This document shows positions 1 to 7,772 of a stretch of DNA of 64,000 nt, piece after piece. How positions within the stretch are numbered: the first letter of the stretch is position 1; each line of letters begins with the position of its first letter. Under the pieces are notes generated by a model. That model did no database searches, was not told the origin of the DNA, and was given only the letters and a program-made list of their open reading frames with translations. Source of the DNA: Wenjunlia tyrosinilytica (lineage in GTDB: Bacteria; Actinomycetota; Actinomycetes; Streptomycetales; Streptomycetaceae); the NCBI RefSeq assembly GCF_014646055.1, contig NZ_BMMS01000016.1:124001-188000 (forward strand). Reading direction: 5' to 3'. A program made the position numbers and the translations under genes.

Positions 1-570
1 ACCGGGCTTGCCCGGCGCGGCGGCCTCCTCGAGCGCCTCCTCGCCCTCGACGGGCTCCTCGCCCTTCTTGGCGGTGGCCTTTTTGGCGGTCTTCTTGGCC
101 GCGGTCTTCTTCACGGCGGTCTTCTTCGCAGCAGCGGCGGCCTTGACCGGCGCCTCGGGCGCGGCGGTCTCCTCCGCCTCGGTGTCGACCGGTGCCTCGA
201 CGACAGCGGTCTTCGGAGCGGCCACGGTCTTCGCGGCCGCGGTCTTCTTGGTCGCGGCGGTCTTCGCGGCAACTGTCTTGGTGGCGGTGCGCTTCGCCGG
301 GCTCTTGGCTGCGACGCTCTTACGGGTGCGCTTCGGAGCCGCCGAATCCGCGGCACTGACCATCAGCGTCACACCCTCCTCGTCGAGGACCTGGTTGAGG
401 CTGCGCAGAACGTTCTTCCACTGGGTTGCCGGGATCTGGTCCGCTTCGAAGGCCTGGCGCACGTCATCGCCGGCGATCTGGCCCTGCGCCTTGCCCCGCT
501 CGATGAGAGCCTGCAGATGCACGGACTCGGCGATCTCCGGCGGGAGCGTACGGGATGTGCTGGCCGACAC
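1..570 (-). CDS. hrdB: RNA polymerase principal sigma factor HrdB, N-terminal part (runs off the window)
   Basis: Sigma-70 group 1 factor that directs RNA polymerase to housekeeping promoters. Only the first 190 codons are inside the window, reading leftward and still open at base 1. The GTG start at 570 has a GAGAGG ribosome site 8 bases upstream. The product begins MSASTSRTLPPEIAES; residues 1-70 form the region 1.1-like part, with motifs QIAGDDVRQAFEADQI and ATQWKNVLRSLNQV. It is followed by a long Lys/Ala-rich linker (repeated AAKKTA-type units, residues about 85-170), typical of Streptomyces HrdB. The conserved regions 1.2 to 4 that bind core and promoter would lie to the left of the window. 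Identification rests on close agreement with the HrdB N-terminus as I remember it. The neighbouring whiH homologue supports this. Confidence 0.93.
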   Translation of the reverse strand, partial: MSASTSRTLPPEIAESVHLQALIERGKAQGQIAGDDVRQAFEADQIPATQWKNVLRSLNQVLDEEGVTLMVSAADSAAPKRTRKSVAAKSPAKRTATKTVAAKTAATKKTAAAKTVAAPKTAVVEAPVDTEAEETAAPEAPVKAAAAAKKTAVKKTAAKKTAKKATAKKGEEPVEGEEALEEAAAPGKPG

Positions 571-778
571 GAACAACCTCTCGGAACGATGGGAACGACA
601 TCCGACCTCACTTGCACTCTGTGGCAGCCGTTCGCGACCGGTGCACCCGGCATGCGAACGACCTCGATGAGCTTCCCCCCGCTGACACCACATGTCGTCG
701 CGTCCGGGAACGGCCGGTCTTGGACTTGCCCGCGGCACACTGGCGCACCACTGGCACGGGTGGAGCCGCATAGCAACA

Positions 779-805
779 CAGCATTGTGACACTCACCTGT
801 ATTCC
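779..805 (-). promoter_or_regulatory. Candidate stress-type promoter in the hrdB leader
   Basis: On the minus strand GGAAT (805-801) stands 18 bases before GCTG (782-779), close to the SigR pattern GGAAT-N18-GTT known in Streptomyces; hrdB is known to have a SigR-dependent promoter in S. coelicolor. The -10 part has one mismatch, so this is tentative. The rest of 571-927 is a long hrdB leader in which I see no convincing gene. Confidence 0.35.
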
Positions 806-927
806 TGGAGCGACTACCACCTCTTACGTCATCGCGCTCTACGGACAAGTGTTACGCCTGCCCCAAGTGGCTCGGGTCACACCCCTTTTACCCCCAAAAC
901 ATTGCCCATTGGACAAATGACCGCACA

Positions 928-967
928 AACGCCGCTGCCCGGTCCCTGGGAACCCGGCAGCGGCGTT
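928..967 (-). terminator. Hairpin terminator downstream of whiH
   Basis: Perfect 12-base inverted repeat (arms 928-939 and 956-967) lying 20 bases beyond the whiH stop. It separates whiH from the hrdB promoter region. There is no strong U tract, which is normal for Streptomyces. Confidence 0.75.
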
Positions 968-986
968 GGCGGGGGCCGCTGGGCAG

Positions 987-1874
987 TCAGTGCTCTCGGG
1001 GAGCGGGGACGACGTGGTCCACCTCGGGCTGGACGGTGAGGAGGGACCGCGTGGCGCTCTCGGCGGCGGCCCCGTCGCCGGAACCGAGGGCCTCGACGAG
1101 GCGGGCGTGGATGCCGACCGAGGACTCCGAGGGGCGCTCGCAGCCGGTGGCCGGGCCGCCGGAGACCTGGAGGGCGGCGACGACGATGCCGGACAGGTGC
1201 TCGAGCATGCGGTTTCCGGCGAGCTGGAGGAGCAGGGCGTGGAACTCGGCGTCGGCGCGCGAGAACGTGATGGCGTCGCCCTGCCCGGCCGCGTGGCCCA
1301 TGATCTCCACCATGTCGATCAGGCGCTGCTGTACGTCGTCGCGGCCGTGGCCGGCGGCCAGGCGGGCGGCGAGGGGCTCGATCGACCAGCGCAGCTCGAA
1401 CAGCTCGCGGCGCTGATCCTCTCGCTGCGGGCCGAAGGCACGCCACTCGATGATGTCCGGGTCGAGGAGGTTCCAGTCGCTGACGGGGCGGACCCGGGTG
1501 CCAACGTTGGGGCGGGCGCTGACGAGGCCCTTGGCCTCCAGCACGCGCAGGGACTCGCGCACCACGGTGCGGGAGACCTCGAAACGCTGCCCGATCTCCT
1601 CGGGCACCAGGGGGCGGTCGGCACCCAGGTCGCCGGAGACGATCATCTGCCCGAGTTGCTGGACGAGCTGGCCGTGCAGGCCGCGGCCACGGCTGCCGCC
1701 CGCCCTGCGGCCGACCCGGCCCATCTCCGAGTCCACGCCGTCCCAGGCGGCGGGGCCGGTGCGCTCGTGGTGCGGAGCGTCGGCGATCGGGAAACGGTCG
1801 AGCTCGCCCGAGCCGGACAGGCTGGGATCGGCGGGGCGAGCCGCGGTCATCATGGTGTGCGCAAGGGTACTCAC
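987..1874 (-). CDS. whiH: Sporulation regulator WhiH, GntR family (FadR/FCD subfamily)
   Basis: Transcription factor needed in Streptomyces for orderly septation of aerial hyphae. The protein has 295 residues: a variable N-terminus, a winged-helix GntR domain at about 64-130 (with EEIGQRFEVSRTVVRESLRV, the recognition helix) and an all-helical FCD ligand/dimer domain at about 145-285. It sits beside hrdB, the position I recall for S. coelicolor whiH (SCO5819), and the sequence reads like that protein. The GTG start at 1874 lacks a good ribosome site; an ATG seven codons later (1853) is an alternative. It is transcribed alone, with a hairpin terminator downstream. Regulation is probably by the sporulation sigma factor WhiG (see the upstream promoter) and by its own product. 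The ligand is unknown. Confidence 0.9.
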   Translation of the reverse strand: MSTLAHTMMTAARPADPSLSGSGELDRFPIADAPHHERTGPAAWDGVDSEMGRVGRRAGGSRGRGLHGQLVQQLGQMIVSGDLGADRPLVPEEIGQRFEVSRTVVRESLRVLEAKGLVSARPNVGTRVRPVSDWNLLDPDIIEWRAFGPQREDQRRELFELRWSIEPLAARLAAGHGRDDVQQRLIDMVEIMGHAAGQGDAITFSRADAEFHALLLQLAGNRMLEHLSGIVVAALQVSGGPATGCERPSESSVGIHARLVEALGSGDGAAAESATRSLLTVQPEVDHVVPAPREH

Positions 1875-1936
1875 GCATCATTTGTCGGCGACGCCCCCGG
1901 ACCCCTTGAGGGCTTTGCAGAAAAGCACACGAAAGG

Positions 1937-1962
1937 GTGATCGCCCATCACGTGATAATTGA
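1937..1962 (-). promoter_or_regulatory. Candidate SigWhiG-type promoter and overlapping palindromes upstream of whiH
   Basis: On the minus strand TCAA (1962-1959) is followed after 13 bases by GGCGATCA (1945-1938), similar to the WhiG consensus TAAA-N15-GCCGATAA; whiH is an established WhiG target. The same place carries two palindromes, GTGAT-N5-ATCAC (1937-1951) and ATCACGTGAT (1947-1956). These could be an operator for WhiH itself, because GntR proteins bind short palindromes near their own promoters. Spacing is not ideal, so confidence is moderate. Confidence 0.42.
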
Positions 1963-2004
1963 CGCCTTATCAGTAGGAAACGGGCTATCCCTCAAATCAT
2001 CCCC

Positions 2005-3900
2005 TCAGCGTCGACGGGCTGTCAGGAGCGCATAGGCGCAGAGCAGTCCCGCGACAGAAATGATCAGGGCGTATTCACCGGGGCCCGCGGCCACGGGTTG
2101 CACGGCGTCGGCGAAGCGCTGGAGCGGGTCCGAGCCGCCGTCCGCGGTCGCGGACACGATGTGACCGGCCGGGGTCCGCGCCGCTTCGGATGACCCGGGC
2201 CCCATCAGCCGACCCACGAGCGGCTCGACGAGCACCGGGACGGCGAGCACACCCAGAGTGCCCACGACCGAGGAGCGGAAAACCCCCGCGGTCAGCAGCC
2301 CCACCCAGCCCGAGCCCATGACGAGCACCGCCCACCACACGAACAGCGGGAGGACGTCCTCGGGAAGCGTCTCGCCTCCGGCTTCCAGCTCCCCGCTCAC
2401 CACGGCCCAGTTGAGGACGAACGCGAGGGCGGCGAGCAGAATGCCTCCGACCGCGCACATGGTGAGCTTCGCGAGCAGCAGGCGCATCCTGCGCCTGACC
2501 GCGACCTGGGCGGGTGCCAGCGCGGGGAAACGGAACTCCTGTCCGAAGGCCAGGGCTCCCAGCACACCCGCGCCCATCGCCGCCGGAGGCAGCGGAAGTC
2601 CGGGAGCCCAGGCCGTGAGCAGGCGGTTGAGGCTCTCGTGGCGGCTGCCCGCGAAGGCGGTGCGCCCGAGGAGCAGGGTGATCACCAGGTCGGCGGCGAG
2701 CACCGCGGCGACGGTCAGCCAGGTGGAGCGGATACCGGCGAGGCGGCGCCACTCGTATCGCAGCAGCCAACTCGGCCCGGGCAGCGCGGGGGCGGGTCTG
2801 TCCTCGGGCGGGGGTCCGCCCCCGGGCGAGAGGACGGATCCCCGTTTCGGACGGGGGCGCGGTTGGGGACGCAGGCCGTCCCTCTCCTGCCCGCTCTTCT
2901 CCTGCCCGCTCCTCTCCTGTCCGAAAACCTCCCTTCCCAACGCCTCATCCTGGCGGGGCCCCTGTCGGTGCGGGTCCTGCCGGTGCGGGCCCTGTACGTA
3001 CCGGTCCTGTCCGGACGCGGGGCGCCGATCCTGTGTGATGGGCGGGCCCGCGTCGATGACCTGGTCGGCGAGTTCGTGCAGCAGGATCCCGTTGCGGTGG
3101 GCGGTCTCGCCGACCTGGGTGCGGCCCACCCCGAGCAGTGCCACGCACGCGCTGCCTTCCCTGGACACCTCGGCGCCCTGCTCGGCGAGCAGGTGTGCGA
3201 GCTCGTGCGCCTGGGGACTGCGGACCACGACCCGGGGACGCAGACGAGTGCGGGCGAACTCCTGTACGGACTGGTCGGCCACCAGCCGTCCCCGGTCGAT
3301 GGAGACGACATGATCGGCGAGTGCGGACATCTCCATGGCGTCGTCCCCGGCCACGAGGACGGTGCCGCCCTGGAGCGCGAACGTACGCAGCAGGGACTTC
3401 ACCCAGGCGGCCTCGCGCGGCGAGAGGCCGGCGCTGGGCTCGTCGAGGACGAGGGCATCGGGGTCGCCGAGAAGCGCCGCGGCGAGCCCGAGGCGGCGTT
3501 CCATTCCGAGGGAGAAAGTGTCCAGCCGCCGACGGGCCACCGCGGTGAGCCCGACGAGCTCCAGCACCTCGTCCGCGCGGGCCGCGGGCACCCCTGCGGC
3601 GGCCGCGAGCATCCGCAGATGGCTTCTCGCGGTCCGGCCGGGGTGGCCGTGCAGGTCGCCGAGGAGGACCCCGACCTCTCGGGCGGGCTGCTTGAGCCGG
3701 TGCATGGGCCGGCCGTCGAAGAGGGTGAGGCCGAGTCCGGGCTCGAGTTCGAGCATGAGCCTCAGCGCGGCGGACTTCCCCGAACCGGCCGCCCCCAGGA
3801 GGCCGGTGACACTGCCGGAGCGCGCCTCGAAGGTCAGGTCGTCGACGGCTGTCCCGCCCGTACGGCGGTGGACGCTGGTCAGACCGATCGCCTGGATCAT
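2005..3900 (-). CDS. Fused ABC transporter: ATPase plus membrane domain in one chain
   Basis: Exporter-type ABC protein of 631 residues. The ATPase is at 1-230: Walker A GAAGSGKS at 36-43, a degenerate signature SLGME at 130-134, Walker B ALVLDEP at 149-155. A second small domain follows to about 285. Residues about 290-375 form a hydrophilic linker rich in Gln, Arg and Gly with short repeats (HRQDP/HRQGP, then QERSGQEKSGQERD). After that come about six hydrophobic segments (390-628), as in ABC-2 type permeases. The ATG start at 3900 has GGAGGA in front. Streptomyces homologues sit at this position next to whiH. Substrate unknown; the simplest reading is a half-transporter that dimerises. A 10-base palindrome GCTCGCGAGC (3935-3944) lies 35 bases upstream and could be an operator. 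Confidence 0.85.
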   Translation of the reverse strand: MIQAIGLTSVHRRTGGTAVDDLTFEARSGSVTGLLGAAGSGKSAALRLMLELEPGLGLTLFDGRPMHRLKQPAREVGVLLGDLHGHPGRTARSHLRMLAAAAGVPAARADEVLELVGLTAVARRRLDTFSLGMERRLGLAAALLGDPDALVLDEPSAGLSPREAAWVKSLLRTFALQGGTVLVAGDDAMEMSALADHVVSIDRGRLVADQSVQEFARTRLRPRVVVRSPQAHELAHLLAEQGAEVSREGSACVALLGVGRTQVGETAHRNGILLHELADQVIDAGPPITQDRRPASGQDRYVQGPHRQDPHRQGPRQDEALGREVFGQERSGQEKSGQERDGLRPQPRPRPKRGSVLSPGGGPPPEDRPAPALPGPSWLLRYEWRRLAGIRSTWLTVAAVLAADLVITLLLGRTAFAGSRHESLNRLLTAWAPGLPLPPAAMGAGVLGALAFGQEFRFPALAPAQVAVRRRMRLLLAKLTMCAVGGILLAALAFVLNWAVVSGELEAGGETLPEDVLPLFVWWAVLVMGSGWVGLLTAGVFRSSVVGTLGVLAVPVLVEPLVGRLMGPGSSEAARTPAGHIVSATADGGSDPLQRFADAVQPVAAGPGEYALIISVAGLLCAYALLTARRR

Positions 3901-4040
3901 CGTGCTCCTCCTGGGGACGAGAGGACACAGCTGCGCTCGCGAGCACGATATCCTGACATTGAGGAATTATCAGACAGTGTGCGGCGGATGCCTCCACGCG
4001 TGTCCTGGGTCGCGCCGGGCCGTCCCCGCCCGGCGCCGGT

Positions 4041-4784
4041 TCAGACCTCGGGGCGCAGCATCGGCGGGTTGAGCACGGTGGCGCCACCGGCTCGGAAGAG
4101 CTGGGCGGGCCTGCCGCCCTGACGGGTCGTCGTGCCACCGGTCGGAACCAGGAAGCCGGGCGTGCCGGTGACCTTGCGATGGAAGTTGCGCGGGTCCAGG
4201 GCGACGCCCCACACCGCCTCGTAGACCCGGCGCAGCTCTCCGACCGTGAACTCGGGAGGGCAGAAGGCGGTGGCGAGGGAGGAGTACTCGATCTTGGAGC
4301 GGGCCCGCTCGACACCGTCGGCGAGGATCCGGGCGTGGTCGAACGCCAGCGAGGTGGCGCTGTCCGCCGTGCGCCCGAGCAGTTCCCCGACGTGTGCCCA
4401 GCGGACGCTGCGGGCGTCGCCGCCGGCGCGGGGGGCGGGCAGGTCGGGAGCGAGCACGAGATGGGCGACGCTGACCACCCGCATACGCGGATCGCGCTGC
4501 GGGTCACCGTAGGTGGCCAGTTGCTCCAAATGGGCACCCAGCCCCGCGCCCGGCCCGCTCGGCTGCTGGGCCCGCAGCCCGGTCTCCTCCGCCAACTCGC
4601 GCGCCGCCGCCTCGGCGAGTCCCTCGTCGGCACGGACGAAGCCGCCGGGCAGCGCCCAGCGCCCCTGGTAGGGCGGCTCTCCCCGGCGCACCACCAGTGC
4701 GGACAGCGCGTGGTCGCGAACGGTGAGCACGACCAGGTCCACGGTGACGGCGAAGGGCGGAAAGGCTGACGGGTCGTAGGGCAT
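4041..4784 (-). CDS. NrtR-type Nudix-related transcriptional regulator
   Basis: Protein of 247 residues with a Nudix fold followed by a winged helix. A full Nudix box is present at about 48-70 (G-x5-E-x7-REL-AEE-TGL). The C-terminal part (about 155-245) contains FTVGELRRVYEAVWG and RNFHRKV, typical of the NrtR winged helix. NrtR proteins use the Nudix domain to sense NAD-related metabolites such as ADP-ribose and repress NAD synthesis or salvage genes. Here no NAD gene is adjacent; the divergent neighbour is an S33 peptidase, so the regulon is unknown. Because the Nudix box is complete, residual hydrolase activity is possible. The start at 4784 is the first ATG. An inverted repeat just upstream suggests autoregulation. 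Confidence 0.82.
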   Translation of the reverse strand: MPYDPSAFPPFAVTVDLVVLTVRDHALSALVVRRGEPPYQGRWALPGGFVRADEGLAEAAARELAEETGLRAQQPSGPGAGLGAHLEQLATYGDPQRDPRMRVVSVAHLVLAPDLPAPRAGGDARSVRWAHVGELLGRTADSATSLAFDHARILADGVERARSKIEYSSLATAFCPPEFTVGELRRVYEAVWGVALDPRNFHRKVTGTPGFLVPTGGTTTRQGGRPAQLFRAGGATVLNPPMLRPEV

Positions 4785-4797
4785 GGCGTGATCATAG

Positions 4798-4812
4798 TCG
4801 TCTGCCTGACGA
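4798..4812. promoter_or_regulatory. Candidate operator between the NrtR-type gene and the S33 peptidase gene
   Basis: Inverted repeat TCGTC-N5-GACGA placed 14 bases upstream of the regulator start, within an AT-rich patch (GATAAAAAGG) that is unusual for this region. The divergent arrangement makes shared control likely. The site is short, so it may also be chance. Confidence 0.35.
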
Positions 4813-4969
4813 TAAAAAGGGGGGCGCGGACAGACTCGGCCACCAGCTCGGAAGGGGGCCGAAAAGCGCCGGATCCCATGGGCGTCCCGGCCCCGTGGCC
4901 CCCTCGCGGGCAGGTCGTAGGGTGGCCGGGCGGCAGTGCGGCCGCACCGGCCATCGACCAGGGACGACC

Positions 4970-6280
4970 ATGAGTGTTTTCCGCCAGCCCGGCACCGTGC
5001 TCACCGACCACACGTTCAGCGTGCCGCTGGACCACGACGATCCGGCCGGGGAGCGGATCGAGGTGTACGCCCGTGAGGTGGTGGCGGCGGGGCGCGAGCG
5101 GGACGACCTCCCTTGGCTGCTGTTCCTCCAGGGCGGTCCCGGTGGCAAGGCGGGACGCCCCATGGGCCGGGACTCCTGGCTGAACCGGGCGCTGGACGAC
5201 TACCGGGTGCTCCTCCTCGACCAGCGCGGGACCGGGCGGTCCGCTCCCGCCAACCGCCAGACCCTCCCGGTGCGCGGCGACGCCAAGGCACAGGCCGAGT
5301 ACCTGGCGCACTTCCGGGCCGACTCGATCGTGCGCGACGCCGAGCTGATCCGGAACGAACTCCTCGGCAAGGGGAACAAGTGGAGCGTCCTCGGCCAGAG
5401 CTTCGGCGGCTTCTGCACGCTCACCTACCTGTCGTTCGCGCCCGAGGGGCTGAACGAGGCGTTCATCACCGGCGGCCTTGCGGGCCTGCGCTCGAGCGCC
5501 GAGGACGTCTACCGCGCCGCCTATCCCCGTGTGGAGCGCAAGAACGACGCCTACTACGAGCGATATCCGCAGGATGTGGCGGTGGTACGCCGGATCGCCC
5601 GTCACCTGGCGGAGAACGAGGTGCGCCTTCCGGCGGGCGGTCGGCTGACCGTGGAGGCGTTCCAGGCCCTGGGCACCCTGCTGGGCTCGGCCGCCGGCCC
5701 CCACTCGCTGCACTACCTGGTGGAGGAGGCCTTCGTCGAGGGCGTGGCGGGCCCTGAGCTGTCCGACACCTTCCTGACCGGCGCGCAGGCGCACCTGTCC
5801 TTCTCCGGGGGCCCGCTGTACGCGGTGATGCACGAGTCCATCTACGGACAGCGCTCGGTCTCCCCCGCCTGCACGGGATGGGCGGCGGAGGCGGTGCGTG
5901 CTGACTTCCCCCGCTGCGACGCCTCGGCGGCGCTGGCGACGGACGCGCCCGTGCTCTTCACCGGCGAGATGATCTACCCCTGGATGTTCTCCACCGACCC
6001 GGCGCTGGCGCCCCTGGCCGAGACCGCGCGGCTTCTCGCGCTGCGTGAGGACTGGCCCGACCTGTACGACCCGAGGCGGCTGGCCGTGAACGAGGTCCCG
6101 GTGGCGGCGGCGATCTACCACGACGACATGTATGTGGACACCGCCGACTCCGTGGAGACGGCGCGGGCGGTACGGGGCATGCGGACCTGGGTGACCAACG
6201 AGTACGAGCACGACGGGCTGCGGGTCGGCGGGGGCAAGGTGCTCGACCGGCTGATCGCCCTGGTCCGCGGCCAGGTCTGA
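4970..6280 (+). CDS. Alpha/beta hydrolase, prolyl aminopeptidase (peptidase family S33)
   Basis: Cytoplasmic serine hydrolase of 436 residues predicted to release N-terminal proline from peptides. Visible motifs are the oxyanion segment LLFLQGGPGGK, the LDQRGTGRS block, the nucleophile elbow GQSFGG and a C-terminal YEHDGLR that supplies the catalytic His. The long insert between nucleophile and His is the cap domain normal for proline iminopeptidases. There is no signal peptide. I chose ATG 4970 because the homologous fold starts directly after it; the reading frame stays open further upstream, but without a good ribosome site. It is divergent from the NrtR-type gene and convergent with the DUF4192 gene, only 13 bases apart. 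Substrate preference is inferred from the family. Confidence 0.85.
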   Translation: MSVFRQPGTVLTDHTFSVPLDHDDPAGERIEVYAREVVAAGRERDDLPWLLFLQGGPGGKAGRPMGRDSWLNRALDDYRVLLLDQRGTGRSAPANRQTLPVRGDAKAQAEYLAHFRADSIVRDAELIRNELLGKGNKWSVLGQSFGGFCTLTYLSFAPEGLNEAFITGGLAGLRSSAEDVYRAAYPRVERKNDAYYERYPQDVAVVRRIARHLAENEVRLPAGGRLTVEAFQALGTLLGSAAGPHSLHYLVEEAFVEGVAGPELSDTFLTGAQAHLSFSGGPLYAVMHESIYGQRSVSPACTGWAAEAVRADFPRCDASAALATDAPVLFTGEMIYPWMFSTDPALAPLAETARLLALREDWPDLYDPRRLAVNEVPVAAAIYHDDMYVDTADSVETARAVRGMRTWVTNEYEHDGLRVGGGKVLDRLIALVRGQV

Positions 6281-6293
6281 CCGCTTCGGCGGT

Positions 6294-7472
6294 TCACGCC
6301 TCACCGCCCGGGACCGGGCGGGCCCGGCGCTCGTCGCGCAGGCAGCGGCGCAGGGGCTCCGGGTCCAGGCCGCCGCCGCAGGCCTCATGGAGGAGCTGGG
6401 CGAAGGTGTAGTCCGGGTCGACGGCGAGGGCCCGCTGGAAGGCGATCCTCGCCTCGCCGTCGTCCCCGCTGGACCAGGCGACCCACCCCGCCAGGGTGAT
6501 GGGGGCGGCGGCGTGCTCGTGGAACGGCCCCACGCAGCGCCTGGCGAGCGCGCGCCACAGCCGCAGCGCGGGCTCCGCGTCGGGGAGCTCCATCCACTCG
6601 GCCGCCCGGTCCCGGGCGACCTTGTCCTGAAGGCCCACGATGATGGTCGCCGCCTCCGCGTCACCGAGGATCGCGTCGTCGGCGCGGTCGAGTTCGCACG
6701 GTGTCTGCGCGCGGACCCGGGAGGAGGGGGTGCGGCGGAAGCGGTCGAGGGCGGCCTCGAGCAGGACGGCGGTCTCCTCGCGGACCCGCGCGACCGTGCC
6801 GGGGTCGAGGATGCGCGGCACCACATCCGCCGACGCCTCGTCCAGTGCCCGCTCCTGAGCCTCGGCGCGGGTGCCCTCGAGTGGGGCGAAGCGGGCGGTC
6901 ATCTCGCTCAGGCTGCCGCGGACCTGGATCCCCGCGTACGCCGCCGCCGCGGCCATGACCGAGGTGCCCGACCGGTCCACGGGTGTGCCGGTGGCGGGGC
7001 AGCACTCGGGATTCGCGCACACATAGGACCACCACCGGCCGCCGCCGATGCAGACCGCCTCGTACACCGGGACGTCCAGATCCCCGCAGGCGGTGCGCAG
7101 CCCCTGGGCCAGGGGACGCAGGGCCTCCATGACCGTCTGCCCCTCCTGCCCCTCGGCGGGGTCCCGGCAGAGGAAGACCAGCACGCCGTCCGGCCTGCCC
7201 GATCGGCGCTCGCTGCCGAGCACCAGATGCCGGGCCAGCTCCCTCGCGGTGTCCGGCCAGTCGGCGGGGTCCGCGGGGATGTCCAGGCGCAGCCGGGCGC
7301 CGAACCGGCTGCGGGAGGTGTGCAGTGCCACCATCACGATGCTGTCGTCCGGATGGAAGCCCAGGAGATAGGGCAGCGCGTCGACCAGCTCGCCGGGGGT
7401 CCGCAGCGTGACGCCGGGCTCCTCGGGAACGCGGGAGAAGGGGATACCGGGTGCGGTGTCGTTCTGTGTCAT
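6294..7472 (-). CDS. DUF4192 domain protein
   Basis: Protein of 392 residues belonging to the actinobacterial DUF4192 family, whose function is unknown. The N-terminus VTLRTPGELVDALPYLLGF and the segment PDDSIVMVAL are the family hallmark. A Cys pair in NPECCPATGTP lies near residue 175. No signal peptide, no transmembrane segments. The C-terminal quarter (WVAWSSGDDGEARIAFQRAL and the following lines) resembles a TPR-like pair of helices. It stands alone, convergent with the S33 peptidase gene. Upstream are two perfect Streptomyces DnaA boxes facing each other, which is unusual for a gene of this family and is the only hint about regulation. Confidence 0.85.
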   Translation of the reverse strand: MTQNDTAPGIPFSRVPEEPGVTLRTPGELVDALPYLLGFHPDDSIVMVALHTSRSRFGARLRLDIPADPADWPDTARELARHLVLGSERRSGRPDGVLVFLCRDPAEGQEGQTVMEALRPLAQGLRTACGDLDVPVYEAVCIGGGRWWSYVCANPECCPATGTPVDRSGTSVMAAAAAYAGIQVRGSLSEMTARFAPLEGTRAEAQERALDEASADVVPRILDPGTVARVREETAVLLEAALDRFRRTPSSRVRAQTPCELDRADDAILGDAEAATIIVGLQDKVARDRAAEWMELPDAEPALRLWRALARRCVGPFHEHAAAPITLAGWVAWSSGDDGEARIAFQRALAVDPDYTFAQLLHEACGGGLDPEPLRRCLRDERRARPVPGGEA

Positions 7473-7522
7473 GCCTCGAAGATCCCTCGTGACCGAGGGC
7501 CGTGGAGCGCCGAGAACGAATC

Positions 7523-7591
7523 TGTGGACAACCCGGCAAAGTCACAAGAATGACGAATACCGTACGGGTGAAACGGCCGAACTTGTCCACA
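7523..7591. promoter_or_regulatory. Two inverted DnaA boxes upstream of the DUF4192 gene
   Basis: TGTGGACAA (7523-7531) and TTGTCCACA (7583-7591) are both exact matches to the Streptomyces DnaA box TTGTCCACA, in opposite orientation with centres 60 bases apart. They lie 51-119 bases upstream of the gene at 7472. The spacer to the next gene (7473-7772, 300 bases) holds nothing else that I recognise. Confidence 0.55.
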
Positions 7592-7772
7592 GGAAGGCCC
7601 CTCCCCCGGGGCTCCTCGTGCGCCGCACCGTGGCCGTCAACGCGCCGCAGACGCTGAGCCGCGGACCCTGAGCCGCGGACCCTGAAAAGGCGACCGCGTT
7701 CCTCGCCCCGGGCGCCTGTCGGATGCGGACCGGTGGCCCACGCGTTCGACCGCTGGGGTCGGCGAGGCTCGC

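Noticed and set aside
8-670. 220-codon plus-strand frame at the left end
   Set aside because: It is the antisense of hrdB; the A/K-rich sigma linker reads as an Ala/Val/Phe-rich shadow.
3935-3944. Strong regulatory claim for palindrome GCTCGCGAGC
   Set aside because: A ten-base GC palindrome is easily found by chance at this composition; mentioned only with the ABC gene.
2945-6826. 1293-codon open frame on the minus strand
   Set aside because: It crosses three real genes out of frame; Arg/Pro-rich composition is the normal shadow of high-GC coding DNA.
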